Source: Collimonas fungivorans | GTDB lineage: Bacteria > Pseudomonadota > Gammaproteobacteria > Burkholderiales > Burkholderiaceae_D | DNA length: 64,000 nt | Direction: 5' to 3' | NCBI RefSeq assembly: GCF_001584145.1 | Contig: NZ_CP013232.1 | Span: forward strand, 62,001 to 126,000 | Shown here: piece by piece, positions 23,352 to 31,715 of the stretch | Position numbering within the stretch: position 1 is the first letter of the stretch | Layout: each line of letters starts with the position of its first letter | Notes under the pieces: model-generated | Seen by the model: only the letters and a program-made list of their open reading frames with translations | What the model was told of the DNA's origin: nothing | The model's database searches: none | Translations under genes and position numbers: made by a program

Positions 23352-26204
23352 ATGATTATGTGGGGAATTTTGTGCGGAGCTGTGCTGGGTTGGTTATGGC
23401 CTAGCTCGGGATACGGCGACTTCGGCATTTTCTTGGGCGGTGGACTCGGTTTACTGGCGGGACTGGGATTGCAGCGTGCGATCCGCACCGAGATTCGCAC
23501 GGCCAATGAAAAATTGCGGCTGGAAATGCTGAAGCTGCGAACGGGACCAGGCGAGCAGGTTGCGGTTCCTGATTCAAAGCCGGCCAGCAAACCGGCGCAG
23601 GCAACCGGACTAGGCCCTGCTCCGGTTGCAGCAGCGCCGGCCGTAATCGCCGCCCAGCCGGCGGCTCCCAACATTCCCCCCAGTACGCAGCCGGCAGCGC
23701 CGCCTGCACCTGGCCGCGTCCTTCCACCCGCTGAACCGAACGCCGTGGAGCTGGCTTTCGCCGCGGCCAGGAACTGGCTCCTTGGCGGCAATACGATCGT
23801 GCGTATCGGCCTGGTGATCCTGTTCATCGGCCTGTCTTTCCTGTCCAGTTATGCGGCGGCTGCCGGCCTGTTTCCGGTGGAGTTGCGGCTGGCGGCGGTT
23901 GCTGTCGCCGGGATCGTGCTGCTGGCCGTCGGTTTCGGCAAGCGCCAGGCCAAGCCGGCTTTTGCGCTGGCCTTGCAGGGCGGCGGCGTGGCGGTGATCT
24001 ACCTCACCGTATTTGCCGCCTTCCGCCGCTTTGACCTGATTTCGCCCCTGCCCGCTTTCGGTTTGATGATCGTCGTGTGTGCCCTGAGCTGCGCGCTGGC
24101 GCTGCTGCAAAACTCGCGGGCGCTGGCGGTGGCGGCTTTTGCCGGCGGTTTTGCGGTGCCGCTGCTGCTCTCTACCGGAGGCGGCAGCAGTGTCGCCCTG
24201 TTCAGCTATTACACGGTGCTGAACCTGGCGATCCTGTTCATCGCTTATAAACGTTCCTGGCGCGTGCTGAACATGGTGGGTTTTGTCGCCACCTTTGGCG
24301 TGGCTACGCTGTGGGGCGTGCTCAAGTACCAGCCGGCGCAATACATGAGTTCGCAGTTGTTCCTGATCGTATTCGTGCTGATTTATGTGGCGGCGGCGAT
24401 CCTGTATGCGCGCAACACGCCGACCCGGCTTGGCAATACTGTCGACAGCACGCTGATGTTCGGCACCGCGCTGGTCGGTTTTGGCTTGCAGGCCGGCTTG
24501 GTCGACCAGTTCAAGTTCGGCAGCGCTTTTTCGGCATTGGGATTTGCCGCGCTGTATCTGGTGCTGGCGGCGCTGCTGCTGCGTCGCGGACGGGACAGTT
24601 ATCGCCTGATGATTGAATCGATGATCGCCATCGGCCTCGGTTTTGTGACTTTGGCTGTGCCGCTTGCCCTCGACATGCGCTGGACCTCGGCGGTGTGGGC
24701 ACTCGAAGGCGCCGGCGCGTTCTGGGTCGGCATGCGTCAGGCGCGCTGGATGCCGCGCGCGTTCGGGCTGCTGCTGCAAGTGGTGGCTGCCGGTGCTTTC
24801 CTGGCAGGGATCGATGACAATGTGTCGGCCTGGCCGCTGGCCAATCCGATGTTCATGGGCGCCATGTTTATCGCCTTGCCGGCATTCGCCATCGCCTGGT
24901 GGCTGCGCGGCGTGTTGCCGCACAGTGAGTCGCGCTGGGCCAGGGAATTTGCCAAGGCCGAAGCCATGCTGTCGCAGCCGGTCTACCTGTTTGGTTTTGT
25001 GTTCTGGTGCCTGGCGTGGATATTCGAGATATGCCGCGAGCTGCCCGGCAGCGAAACCGGCATGGCCAGCGTGCCCGTTTTCGGCGACGGCACCCAGCAG
25101 TTGCTGACAGTGCTGGCGCTGGTGGCGAGCGCATGGCTGTCGCTGCTGCTGGCGCGCCGTAGCAATTGGACGGTGGCCGCCTGGCCTAGCAGGATTACCT
25201 TGTTGCCGCTGGCGCTCGGTTTTATCGCGCAAGAGCTGTCCGGGGAGCGCGTCCTGTACACGCCGGCCTGGGCCATCTGGCTGCTGGCCCTTGGCTTGCA
25301 TTACTGGATGCTCTACAAGAACGATACGCAAACCCAGAGCCATATCGCTGCCCTCAAACTGAATCGTGCCGTTCACGTCGGCAGCGTATGGTTGCTTACG
25401 CTGCTGCTGGCCGATTGCCTGTGGTTTGGCATCGAGCGCGGCGATTTGTGGCGCAGTTCGTGGGCCAGCGTGGTGCTGCTGGTCAGCGCGATCGCGGTGC
25501 TGCTGGCTTTGTCGGTATGGGCCGGCCGGGCCAACCGTGTTTCGCTGCTGCCGGCATTCAAGTGGCCGCTCAATGCGCATGCCGTCGCCTATTACTGGCA
25601 TGCGGCTTTGCCGCTGGCGCTGCTGGTGTTTCTTGGCGCGCTGCTGATGGCGCTGCTGTCGTCGGGACATACGGCGCCGCTGCCCTATCTTCCCCTGCTC
25701 AATCCTACCGACCTGGCGCTGGCCCTGGCTCTCGGCGCGCTGGTATTCTGGCGCCGCGCAATCGTCGGCGCCCAGCCGCTGCCTGCCGGCGCCGCCTGGG
25801 TGCCGCGCAAGCAGACGCTGCTGGCGCTGGCTGGGCTGGCGTTTGTCTTGCTCAATACCGTCTGGCTGCGCACCGTGCATCACTTCTTCGGCGTGAGGTG
25901 GGACAGTGCGGCGCTGTTCGACAGTTTTGTGGTGCAGACCGGCTACGCTATCTTGTGGACACTGCTGGCGCTGGGCCTGATGCTGCTGGCGCACCGCCGT
26001 GTGCAGCGCGGATTGTGGCTGGCCGGCGCGGCGTTGCTGGGGCTGGTGGTGGTCAAGCTGCTGCTGGTTGACCTGTCGAACGCGGGCGGCGCGGAACGCA
26101 TCGTCACCTTTATCGCGGTGGGCGCGCTGATGCTGGTGGTCGGTTATTTTGCACCGCTGCCGCCGAAGAGCGCGGCGGACGCCGCAACTGTGAAGGAAGC
26201 GTAG
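23352..26204 (+). CDS. DUF2339 multi-spanning membrane protein
   Basis: A 950-residue integral membrane protein. An N-terminal helix (IMWGILCGAVLGWLW) and a charged segment are followed by a Pro/Ala linker (residues ~75-135) and then more than twenty hydrophobic helices to the C-terminus. This matches DUF2339, a family of very large predicted inner-membrane proteins without assigned function. The frame stays open upstream, but ATG 23352 starts the first helix; the ribosome-binding site is weak. The next gene, a DUF3999 protein, starts two bases after the stop codon, a pairing seen in many proteobacteria, so they probably form one complex. Confidence 0.85.
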   Translation: MIMWGILCGAVLGWLWPSSGYGDFGIFLGGGLGLLAGLGLQRAIRTEIRTANEKLRLEMLKLRTGPGEQVAVPDSKPASKPAQATGLGPAPVAAAPAVIAAQPAAPNIPPSTQPAAPPAPGRVLPPAEPNAVELAFAAARNWLLGGNTIVRIGLVILFIGLSFLSSYAAAAGLFPVELRLAAVAVAGIVLLAVGFGKRQAKPAFALALQGGGVAVIYLTVFAAFRRFDLISPLPAFGLMIVVCALSCALALLQNSRALAVAAFAGGFAVPLLLSTGGGSSVALFSYYTVLNLAILFIAYKRSWRVLNMVGFVATFGVATLWGVLKYQPAQYMSSQLFLIVFVLIYVAAAILYARNTPTRLGNTVDSTLMFGTALVGFGLQAGLVDQFKFGSAFSALGFAALYLVLAALLLRRGRDSYRLMIESMIAIGLGFVTLAVPLALDMRWTSAVWALEGAGAFWVGMRQARWMPRAFGLLLQVVAAGAFLAGIDDNVSAWPLANPMFMGAMFIALPAFAIAWWLRGVLPHSESRWAREFAKAEAMLSQPVYLFGFVFWCLAWIFEICRELPGSETGMASVPVFGDGTQQLLTVLALVASAWLSLLLARRSNWTVAAWPSRITLLPLALGFIAQELSGERVLYTPAWAIWLLALGLHYWMLYKNDTQTQSHIAALKLNRAVHVGSVWLLTLLLADCLWFGIERGDLWRSSWASVVLLVSAIAVLLALSVWAGRANRVSLLPAFKWPLNAHAVAYYWHAALPLALLVFLGALLMALLSSGHTAPLPYLPLLNPTDLALALALGALVFWRRAIVGAQPLPAGAAWVPRKQTLLALAGLAFVLLNTVWLRTVHHFFGVRWDSAALFDSFVVQTGYAILWTLLALGLMLLAHRRVQRGLWLAGAALLGLVVVKLLLVDLSNAGGAERIVTFIAVGALMLVVGYFAPLPPKSAADAATVKEA

Positions 26205-26206
26205 AG

Positions 26207-27598
26207 ATGAGGTATTTCCTGATGCGTGCTGTCATCTGCGCAGCTGCCCTGTCGGTAGCCGGCGCTGCCTGGCCGGCTGCCGACCCTAACAGCTCGCAGT
26301 CGTATGCGCTGCACCTGCCGCTTGCCTTTGCTCCAGATGCGCCGCTGCAGCGCCTGATCCTGCCCGCGCAGGTGCTGGTGAACCTGCAAACCGGCGGCCT
26401 GGGCGACGTGCGGATTTTCAACGCCAAGGGCCAGCCTCTGGCCATCGCCTTGTCCGACAGCGCCAGCCTGCGGCAAACGGAAAAACGCAAGATCGAACTG
26501 AAATCGTCGCCCATCATGGGCAGCGCCGATCTCACCGACATAGCCGCTTCCTCGCTGCGGATCGAAGAACAGCAGGGCAAGCGCATCGTGCAGATCGAGA
26601 GCAGTCCGGCAGGCGCTGCCGCACCGGCTAAAAAAGTGCTGGGCGCGCTGCTCGACACGCGTGCCATCGATGATCCTGTGGTGAGCCTGGCGCTGGACGT
26701 CGATTTGCCCGATGCACAGCCGATCACCTTTGATGTGCAGGCCAGCAAAGACTTGAAATACTGGCGTTCGCTGGCGGAAACCGTCTTCTATCGCGCCGAA
26801 GCCGGGAGCAGCGGCCTGGGCGCAGATCATATCGAGTTGCCCGCCGCCGATCTCAAGGATCAATACCTGCGCATCACCTGGACCGACACCGCGGGGCGGA
26901 CGGCGCCGGTAGTCATGCGCAGCGCCACATTGACTACTGCCCGCGGCGTCAGCAGCACCGCGCGGGTCACCGCCGCGCTGGCGCAGCCGGTGCTGGACAA
27001 TCCCCATACGCTGCGGTTTTCGCTGCCCTTCGCGACACCGGTGGCGGCGCTGAAAATCAAGCCGGCGGGCGACAATGTATTGCTGCCGGTACGGGTGCTG
27101 GGCCGCCAGGACGTCGGCCAGCCGTGGACCATGATGACGGCGAGCGTGATTTACAAATTGCAGACGGCCGGCAAGCTGCAAACCAGCGCAGCGATCGAAT
27201 TGCCGCCGACCGCATATCGCGAAATCAAGATCGAAGCCGACAAGAAAACCCAGGGTTTCTCCGCGCCGCCGGAAATCACCCTGGAATTCGAGCCGGTGCA
27301 GGTCGTGGCGCTGGTCAACGGCCCTGCACCGTTTACCCTGGCGGCAGGTCTTGCCAACGCCACCAGTCCTTATCTGCCGATGCAAAGCCTGATGCCGGAT
27401 TACCGTCCGGCGCAAGAGAACAGCTTGCCGCTGGCGCAGGCAGACGGCGCAACAGCGCTGGTGCCGGCATCCGCCGGCCGCGACGGCATGCCGACGCGCA
27501 ATATCATCCTGTGGGCAGTATTGCTGCTGGCGGCTCTGGCGCTAGCGGCGATGGCCTGGGTGCTGCTCAAGCAAAATGCCCGTCCGCCTCAGCAGTGA
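26207..27598 (+). CDS. DUF3999 exported membrane-anchored protein
   Basis: The 463-residue product has a signal peptide (cleavage near GAAWPA), a long beta-rich periplasmic region containing YALHLPL, KDLKYWRSLAETVFYR and LRITWTD, and a single C-terminal helix (NIILWAVLLLAALALAAMAWVLL) followed by a short basic cytoplasmic tail. This matches DUF3999. It begins two bases after the DUF2339 gene, so both are surely co-transcribed. The function of the pair is not known; a role in envelope processes is a guess from topology. Confidence 0.85.
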   Translation: MRYFLMRAVICAAALSVAGAAWPAADPNSSQSYALHLPLAFAPDAPLQRLILPAQVLVNLQTGGLGDVRIFNAKGQPLAIALSDSASLRQTEKRKIELKSSPIMGSADLTDIAASSLRIEEQQGKRIVQIESSPAGAAAPAKKVLGALLDTRAIDDPVVSLALDVDLPDAQPITFDVQASKDLKYWRSLAETVFYRAEAGSSGLGADHIELPAADLKDQYLRITWTDTAGRTAPVVMRSATLTTARGVSSTARVTAALAQPVLDNPHTLRFSLPFATPVAALKIKPAGDNVLLPVRVLGRQDVGQPWTMMTASVIYKLQTAGKLQTSAAIELPPTAYREIKIEADKKTQGFSAPPEITLEFEPVQVVALVNGPAPFTLAAGLANATSPYLPMQSLMPDYRPAQENSLPLAQADGATALVPASAGRDGMPTRNIILWAVLLLAALALAAMAWVLLKQNARPPQQ

Positions 27599-27773
27599 CC
27601 AAGCAGCCCTGTTGTTTTTGGGAAACGGAATTGCCTAAAATTTATTGGTATTCTAGAAAGTAAGTTATTGTACTATTGGGCTGTTATTGGTGATTTTAGT
27701 AACTTTTTTCATCAATTAACTTTCCATTACTTTCGTTATTGACCAAAACAACAATTTCACAGAGGGGATTCAG

Positions 27774-28553
27774 ATGAACTTGAAATTTAAGCTGTTGGCG
27801 TTAGCTGCGACCACGGCATTGGCCGGTTGCGGATCGGCAGGCGGTGGCGGCGTCGCCGGCCTGAATATGGACGGCATGATGGCGGCAGGCAGCACTGCAC
27901 TCAAGGCGACTTCCTTGAGCGATGCCGATGTCAAGACCATGTCGGATGAAGCGTGCGCCGCCAGCGACAAGCAAAACAAGATTGCAGCGCCGAAAAGCAA
28001 ATACGACGTGCGTCTGACCAAGGTAGTGCAGGGTTTCAGTCCGAGCCTCAACGGCGCCCAGACCAATTACCGCGTTTACATGACCAAAGACGTCAATGCC
28101 TGGGCCATGTCGAACGGCTGCATCCGGGTGTACAGCGGTTTGATGGACATGATGAACGACAGTGAACTGCGCGGCGTGATCGGGCATGAAATGGGCCACG
28201 TTGCGTTGGGCCACACCAAAAAAGCCATGCAGACCGCGTATGCCGTGACGGCTGCGCGCACCGCCGCGGGCGCAACCGGCAATGCGGTGGTAACCAACCT
28301 GTCGTCGTCGCAACTGGGCGAGCTGACCGAAAAAATCATCAACGCCCAGTTCTCCCAGGTGCAGGAAAGCGCCGCCGACGACTATTCGTTTGACCAGCTG
28401 ACCAAGATGAACATGGACCGCAAAGGGCTAGTGACAGCATTTCAGAAGCTGGCGAAACTGGACGGCGGCGCCGGCGCCAGCATGCTCAGCTCGCATCCGT
28501 CCTCGACTGACCGTGCCCAGCATATCCAGCAGCGCATCGATCAGAACAAGTGA
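27774..28553 (+). CDS. M48-family metalloprotease lipoprotein (LoiP/YggG-like)
   Basis: The lipoprotein signal ends LAGC (Cys17). The catalytic zinc motif is H138-E-M-G-H142 in GHEMGHVALGH, and the third ligand is expected in the helix QESAADDYSFDQL. The C-terminal SSHPSSTDRAQHI is the usual M48C ending. Length and lipidation match E. coli LoiP/YcaL-type outer-membrane proteases that degrade or refold envelope proteins. GAGGGG nine bases upstream supports ATG 27774. The 175-bp AT-rich region before it should hold its promoter but no clear -35/-10 pair stands out. It is convergent with the CPBP gene. Confidence 0.88.
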   Translation: MNLKFKLLALAATTALAGCGSAGGGGVAGLNMDGMMAAGSTALKATSLSDADVKTMSDEACAASDKQNKIAAPKSKYDVRLTKVVQGFSPSLNGAQTNYRVYMTKDVNAWAMSNGCIRVYSGLMDMMNDSELRGVIGHEMGHVALGHTKKAMQTAYAVTAARTAAGATGNAVVTNLSSSQLGELTEKIINAQFSQVQESAADDYSFDQLTKMNMDRKGLVTAFQKLAKLDGGAGASMLSSHPSSTDRAQHIQQRIDQNK

Positions 28554-28591
28554 GCCGGCACAAACATCGGACTTTGCCTGTGCCCGTCTGG

Positions 28592-29452
28592 TCAGTTGAG
28601 GTGGGGATAGGTGAAGCCGATGAAGTGAACCGCATTGACCGCGAAGTGGACGATGATCGCGGCTTCAATGCGTTGCGTGACGTAATAAGCATAGGCATAA
28701 GCCAGGCCGGCGACCGTGGCCAGCAGCACATAAGTGCCGCCGCCGGCTATGTGCGCCGCGCCGAACAAGAGAGCCGAGCAGGCGACCGCCAGCAGCGGGC
28801 CATAGCGAAAACGCGCCAGCGACAAGGCCAGGCGATCTTGCAGCAGGCCGCGGAAAAAAGCTTCTTCCGCAACTACCGTAAAAAACAGGTTGGTGGACAA
28901 GAACAGCGCACTAACCTGGCTGATCTTGAAATCCGGCTTGACGTAGCCGATGGCGGTGGCCAGGCCGAGCACGGCAATTACCGCGCTCAGTGCAATCGGC
29001 CCGGTTTGCCGCAGCAGCTTGCGCCAGTCTGCGGCGGAGCTGGCGCGGGTGCACATGAACGCCAGCAGGACCAGGCCGGCGGCGCCTTTGTCGAAGTTTG
29101 CATATTGCGTGAAGGGCGCGGAGTCGGCGGACAGGCGCAGCTGGAATAGCAGTATCGGATTATTAAATCCCGGCAGCTTATGCAACGCCAGCGCCAAAGC
29201 CAGGATGGCAGCGACGACGCCGAACAGCAAGCGCAGATTGCGCCGGGCCGTGGTGGCCAAATAAGCGAGCAGGCAGAACAGCGCCAGTTCCAGCACTGCC
29301 ATGGGACTCAGGACAGCGGACGCCAGGCCGCTGAGGAGCGCGCCGGCAGCGATCACCATCCAGGGCAGCAGGATGATGCGGTCAGTCAGTCGGAGAGGTT
29401 TCAGCCAGACCGCGGCGATCGCGACGGCGAGTAAAACAAAGGTAATCAACAT
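28592..29452 (-). CDS. CPBP-family intramembrane metalloprotease
   Basis: About 286 residues with roughly eight membrane helices. The C-terminal half has the three CPBP (Abi/Rce1) motifs: E196-E197-x-x-x-R in EEAFFRG, FGAAH, and HFAVNAVHF. Bacterial relatives act as membrane-embedded proteases for peptides or prenylated-like substrates and some confer bacteriocin self-immunity. No bacteriocin gene is nearby. The ribosome-binding site is a weak AGGG. It is convergent with the M48 protease and is 43 bp from the stop of the Cys-rich membrane protein gene upstream on the same strand, so they may be co-transcribed. Confidence 0.82.
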   Translation of the reverse strand: MLITFVLLAVAIAAVWLKPLRLTDRIILLPWMVIAAGALLSGLASAVLSPMAVLELALFCLLAYLATTARRNLRLLFGVVAAILALALALHKLPGFNNPILLFQLRLSADSAPFTQYANFDKGAAGLVLLAFMCTRASSAADWRKLLRQTGPIALSAVIAVLGLATAIGYVKPDFKISQVSALFLSTNLFFTVVAEEAFFRGLLQDRLALSLARFRYGPLLAVACSALLFGAAHIAGGGTYVLLATVAGLAYAYAYYVTQRIEAAIIVHFAVNAVHFIGFTYPHLN

Positions 29453-29495
29453 CGGCCCTGGTGCCCCACGATGGCGGCAACCAGTCCAGAAGAGA

Positions 29496-30401
29496 TTAGC
29501 GGTTTACCTTGCATGCAGCGTCGGTATCCCAGCGTCCGGAACAAATGCGCCAGCGGCACAATTCGCCTTCGATCATGCCCAGCTGCTTGCAGCGTTGCAG
29601 CAAGCCTGAGGTGCTGTCGCCGGCCTTGCGTTCGACGATGTCAGGTCCGTCAGAACTATTTTGCGCGAGCGCAGGTTCTGCCGCTTTCTTCTTTGCCTGC
29701 TGTTTCGATTTGGCGGTTTCCTTGGCCTTGGGCGGCTGTTGTTCGGTCACGCTGTCGCCGTGCGAAACCAGCGCAGTCAGGATGTTGACGTCGCTGTCGG
29801 CAGGCTGGGCGCCGGCTTTTGCCGGCTTCGGCGCAACCGCTTTTTTCTCCTGCACATTGCGGTTCACCAGCGGCGCATTCACGCTCTTGGGAGCGGGCTT
29901 GGGTTTGGATGCCTTCGGTTCTTCCAGGGCTTTTTTCAGCGCGGTCGAAGTGACCGGCACGCCTGCCTCCAGGGTTTCCGTCAGTTTGGCGCGGGGATCC
30001 GCCGATGCTTCGTCGGCTTTATCAGCATGGGCGGCAGGATCGTTTTCAATTACCGCCGCTTGCGATTCTGTTTTTTCAGCTGGCGCGGCATCGTTTGCGG
30101 CAAGCGCTGGAGTGCTTGGCGGCAATTCCTTGGGCGCCGGTGCGCTGGCTGCGATGGCCGTTTCGGGCTGAACGCTGCGTTGGTTCCAGGCAAAATATCC
30201 GCCCGCGCCGATCGCCGCCAGCAAGACGACTACGAGCGCCGCGCGCAAGGCGCCGGATTTTTTTTGCGCGCTGGCCTTCGAAGGCGATTCCTTGCCTTCC
30301 AGGGCATTCAGGATGCTGCCGCTGCTGTTTTCTGTCGCCGTCGAGCCCGATAACAAATTCGGTTTTACGGAGCCGCGCGCAGTTTCTTCAGATGGTTGCA
30401 A
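29496..30401 (-). CDS. Ala/Pro/Lys-rich single-pass membrane protein with Cys-rich C-terminus
   Basis: After about 50 cytoplasmic residues comes one membrane helix (ALVVVLLAAIGAGGYFAW), then a low-complexity Ala/Pro/Lys spacer of about 180 residues, and a compact conserved-looking end with four Cys: LLQRCKQLGMIEGELCRWRI and CSGRWDTDAACK. Topology suggests a periplasmic reach with a small disulfide-bonded tip, formally like TonB or SPOR proteins, but no such domain is seen. The frame begins with TTG 30416; TTG 30401 has GGAG nine bases before it and is preferred. It is divergent from the T6SS operon and shares its regulatory region, so a T6SS accessory role is possible. Confidence 0.65.
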   Translation of the reverse strand: MQPSEETARGSVKPNLLSGSTATENSSGSILNALEGKESPSKASAQKKSGALRAALVVVLLAAIGAGGYFAWNQRSVQPETAIAASAPAPKELPPSTPALAANDAAPAEKTESQAAVIENDPAAHADKADEASADPRAKLTETLEAGVPVTSTALKKALEEPKASKPKPAPKSVNAPLVNRNVQEKKAVAPKPAKAGAQPADSDVNILTALVSHGDSVTEQQPPKAKETAKSKQQAKKKAAEPALAQNSSDGPDIVERKAGDSTSGLLQRCKQLGMIEGELCRWRICSGRWDTDAACKVNR

Positions 30402-30502
30402 GACACAAATCTCCAAATGTCAGTTATTGGGCAGTTATTGAGCACGGACCGACGTGACGCCAAGTTTGATAAGGTATACTCTCTGACAACTAAATATGTC
30501 AA

Positions 30503-30547
30503 CTGGCAATATATTACCAAAAAATTATAATTTTTCTTTGGTAATAT
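30503..30547 (+). promoter_or_regulatory. Promoter with overlapping 11-bp inverted repeat, upstream of T6SS operon
   Basis: CTGGCA (30503-30508) and TATAAT (30526-30531) form a good -35/-10 pair with 17-bp spacing. A perfect inverted repeat, ATATTACCAAA at 30511-30521 and TTTGGTAATAT at 30537-30547, brackets the -10 symmetrically, the typical layout of a repressor operator. The arms resemble elements near tssB/tssJ. Confidence 0.65.
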
Positions 30548-30563
30548 TCACGAGAAGGTTTTT

Positions 30564-31403
30564 GTGTTCGTCTTAGTCGTCGCCCTTTACTTTTTGCTTG
30601 CATGCGCTGTCGCCGGACTGCTGTTATTCCCGGCTGCCCGCGAGATTGTTTATTTGGCACTGGTCAAGCGGCGGCAGCAGATTGGGACGCAGGTCCAGAA
30701 CTGGCGAGACCGCCGGTCGCAGACCACCAGATCCCTTTCGCAAAACCTGCAGGCATCGAGACTCTCAAGCTGGCAGTTCATCAAGCGGCATCAGTGGATT
30801 CTACTCGCCGGAATGGCGGTTGTGCTGATCCCGCCCTTGATTGCTTGGCTGTTGAGCGGTAAAACCATGCTTGGGAGTTACGATGATTCCGGGCAAGTAG
30901 TTAACCAGCAGATTGCCGCGTTGCTGGAAGGAGAGCAGTTAGTACCGCCGCCGCCGCTGCCGCCTGAGGTGTTTACCACGCAGGAAGTGGCGCAAGTGCG
31001 GCCTATGCTGGATACCGCGAGCCGTAACTGGCAGGCGCTGGATGCCGATTTCACCCAGCGTTTGCTGATGACTTTCAAGATCATGAAAGAGAAGTACGGT
31101 TACGACATGGTCATTATTGAAGGTTATCGTAGTCCGGAACGGCAGAACGCGCTGGCGCAAATGGGCGGCAGCGTGACCAACGCCAAGGCGTTCCAGAGCT
31201 ACCACCAGTACGGCCTGGCAGCCGATTCTGCGTTCATGCGCAGCGGCAAGCTGGTGATTACGGAAAAAGACCCGTGGGCCATGCGCGGTTACCAGTTGTA
31301 CGGCGAAGTGGCGGAATCGGTTGGACTGACCTGGGGCGGCCGCTGGAAAATGATGGACCTGGGCCACGTGGAATTCCGCAAGCCGGGCGTAATGAAAAGA
31401 TAA
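30564..31403 (+). CDS. Membrane-anchored M15-family peptidase, TagX-like
   Basis: Two N-terminal hydrophobic segments (VLVVALYFLLACAVAGLLLF and WILLAGMAVVLIPPLIAWLL) precede a periplasmic D-Ala-D-Ala/L,D-peptidase domain of the M15 (VanY/CwlK) type. Zinc-binding and catalytic residues are visible: S-Y-H214-x-x-G-x-A-x-D221 and H268 in LGHVEF. Acinetobacter TagX, with the same kind of domain, opens peptidoglycan for T6SS assembly; position immediately upstream of tssM supports that role here. Start is GTG 30564 with AGAAGG five bases upstream. The promoter with a strong dyad just before the gene probably drives it and perhaps tssM. Confidence 0.8.
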   Translation: MFVLVVALYFLLACAVAGLLLFPAAREIVYLALVKRRQQIGTQVQNWRDRRSQTTRSLSQNLQASRLSSWQFIKRHQWILLAGMAVVLIPPLIAWLLSGKTMLGSYDDSGQVVNQQIAALLEGEQLVPPPPLPPEVFTTQEVAQVRPMLDTASRNWQALDADFTQRLLMTFKIMKEKYGYDMVIIEGYRSPERQNALAQMGGSVTNAKAFQSYHQYGLAADSAFMRSGKLVITEKDPWAMRGYQLYGEVAESVGLTWGGRWKMMDLGHVEFRKPGVMKR

Positions 31404-31715
31404 GAAAAGTCATAAAACCGTTGTATCTGCGCAAAAAAATCGACAAAAAGAGGGATGGCATGGCGAGGCGATTGATAGTATCGGGCAATAAAATTTCACG
31501 TGACGGCATAACCGTCCGGCGGGCGAACTCCGTTTTTCGTATTGCAATGCTGGTCCATTGTCCAGGCTGACACCGTCATGCAGCACAGCTTGTTCAGCGA
31601 CCAACGCGGTCATTAAGTTGTTGTGAGAAAGCAACAATTTGTGGCCGTTGGCGCGTGCCGTTCGCATCCCTTCCAAAAGAATCAACCACTTAGTTACTCT
31701 TAATTACTGATACCT
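31404..31715 (+). other. 312-bp spacer before tssM without a recognised gene
   Basis: No frame here has a plausible start, ribosome-binding site and protein-like composition. The DNA is less GC-rich than the flanks. A GGCAATA heptamer (31484-31490) resembles part of the element seen at other T6SS promoters. No terminator was seen after the M15 gene, so read-through into tssM is possible. Confidence 0.5.

Noticed and set aside
31410..31685. 91-codon minus-strand frame in the spacer before tssM
   Set aside because: No ribosome-binding site and non-protein-like composition.
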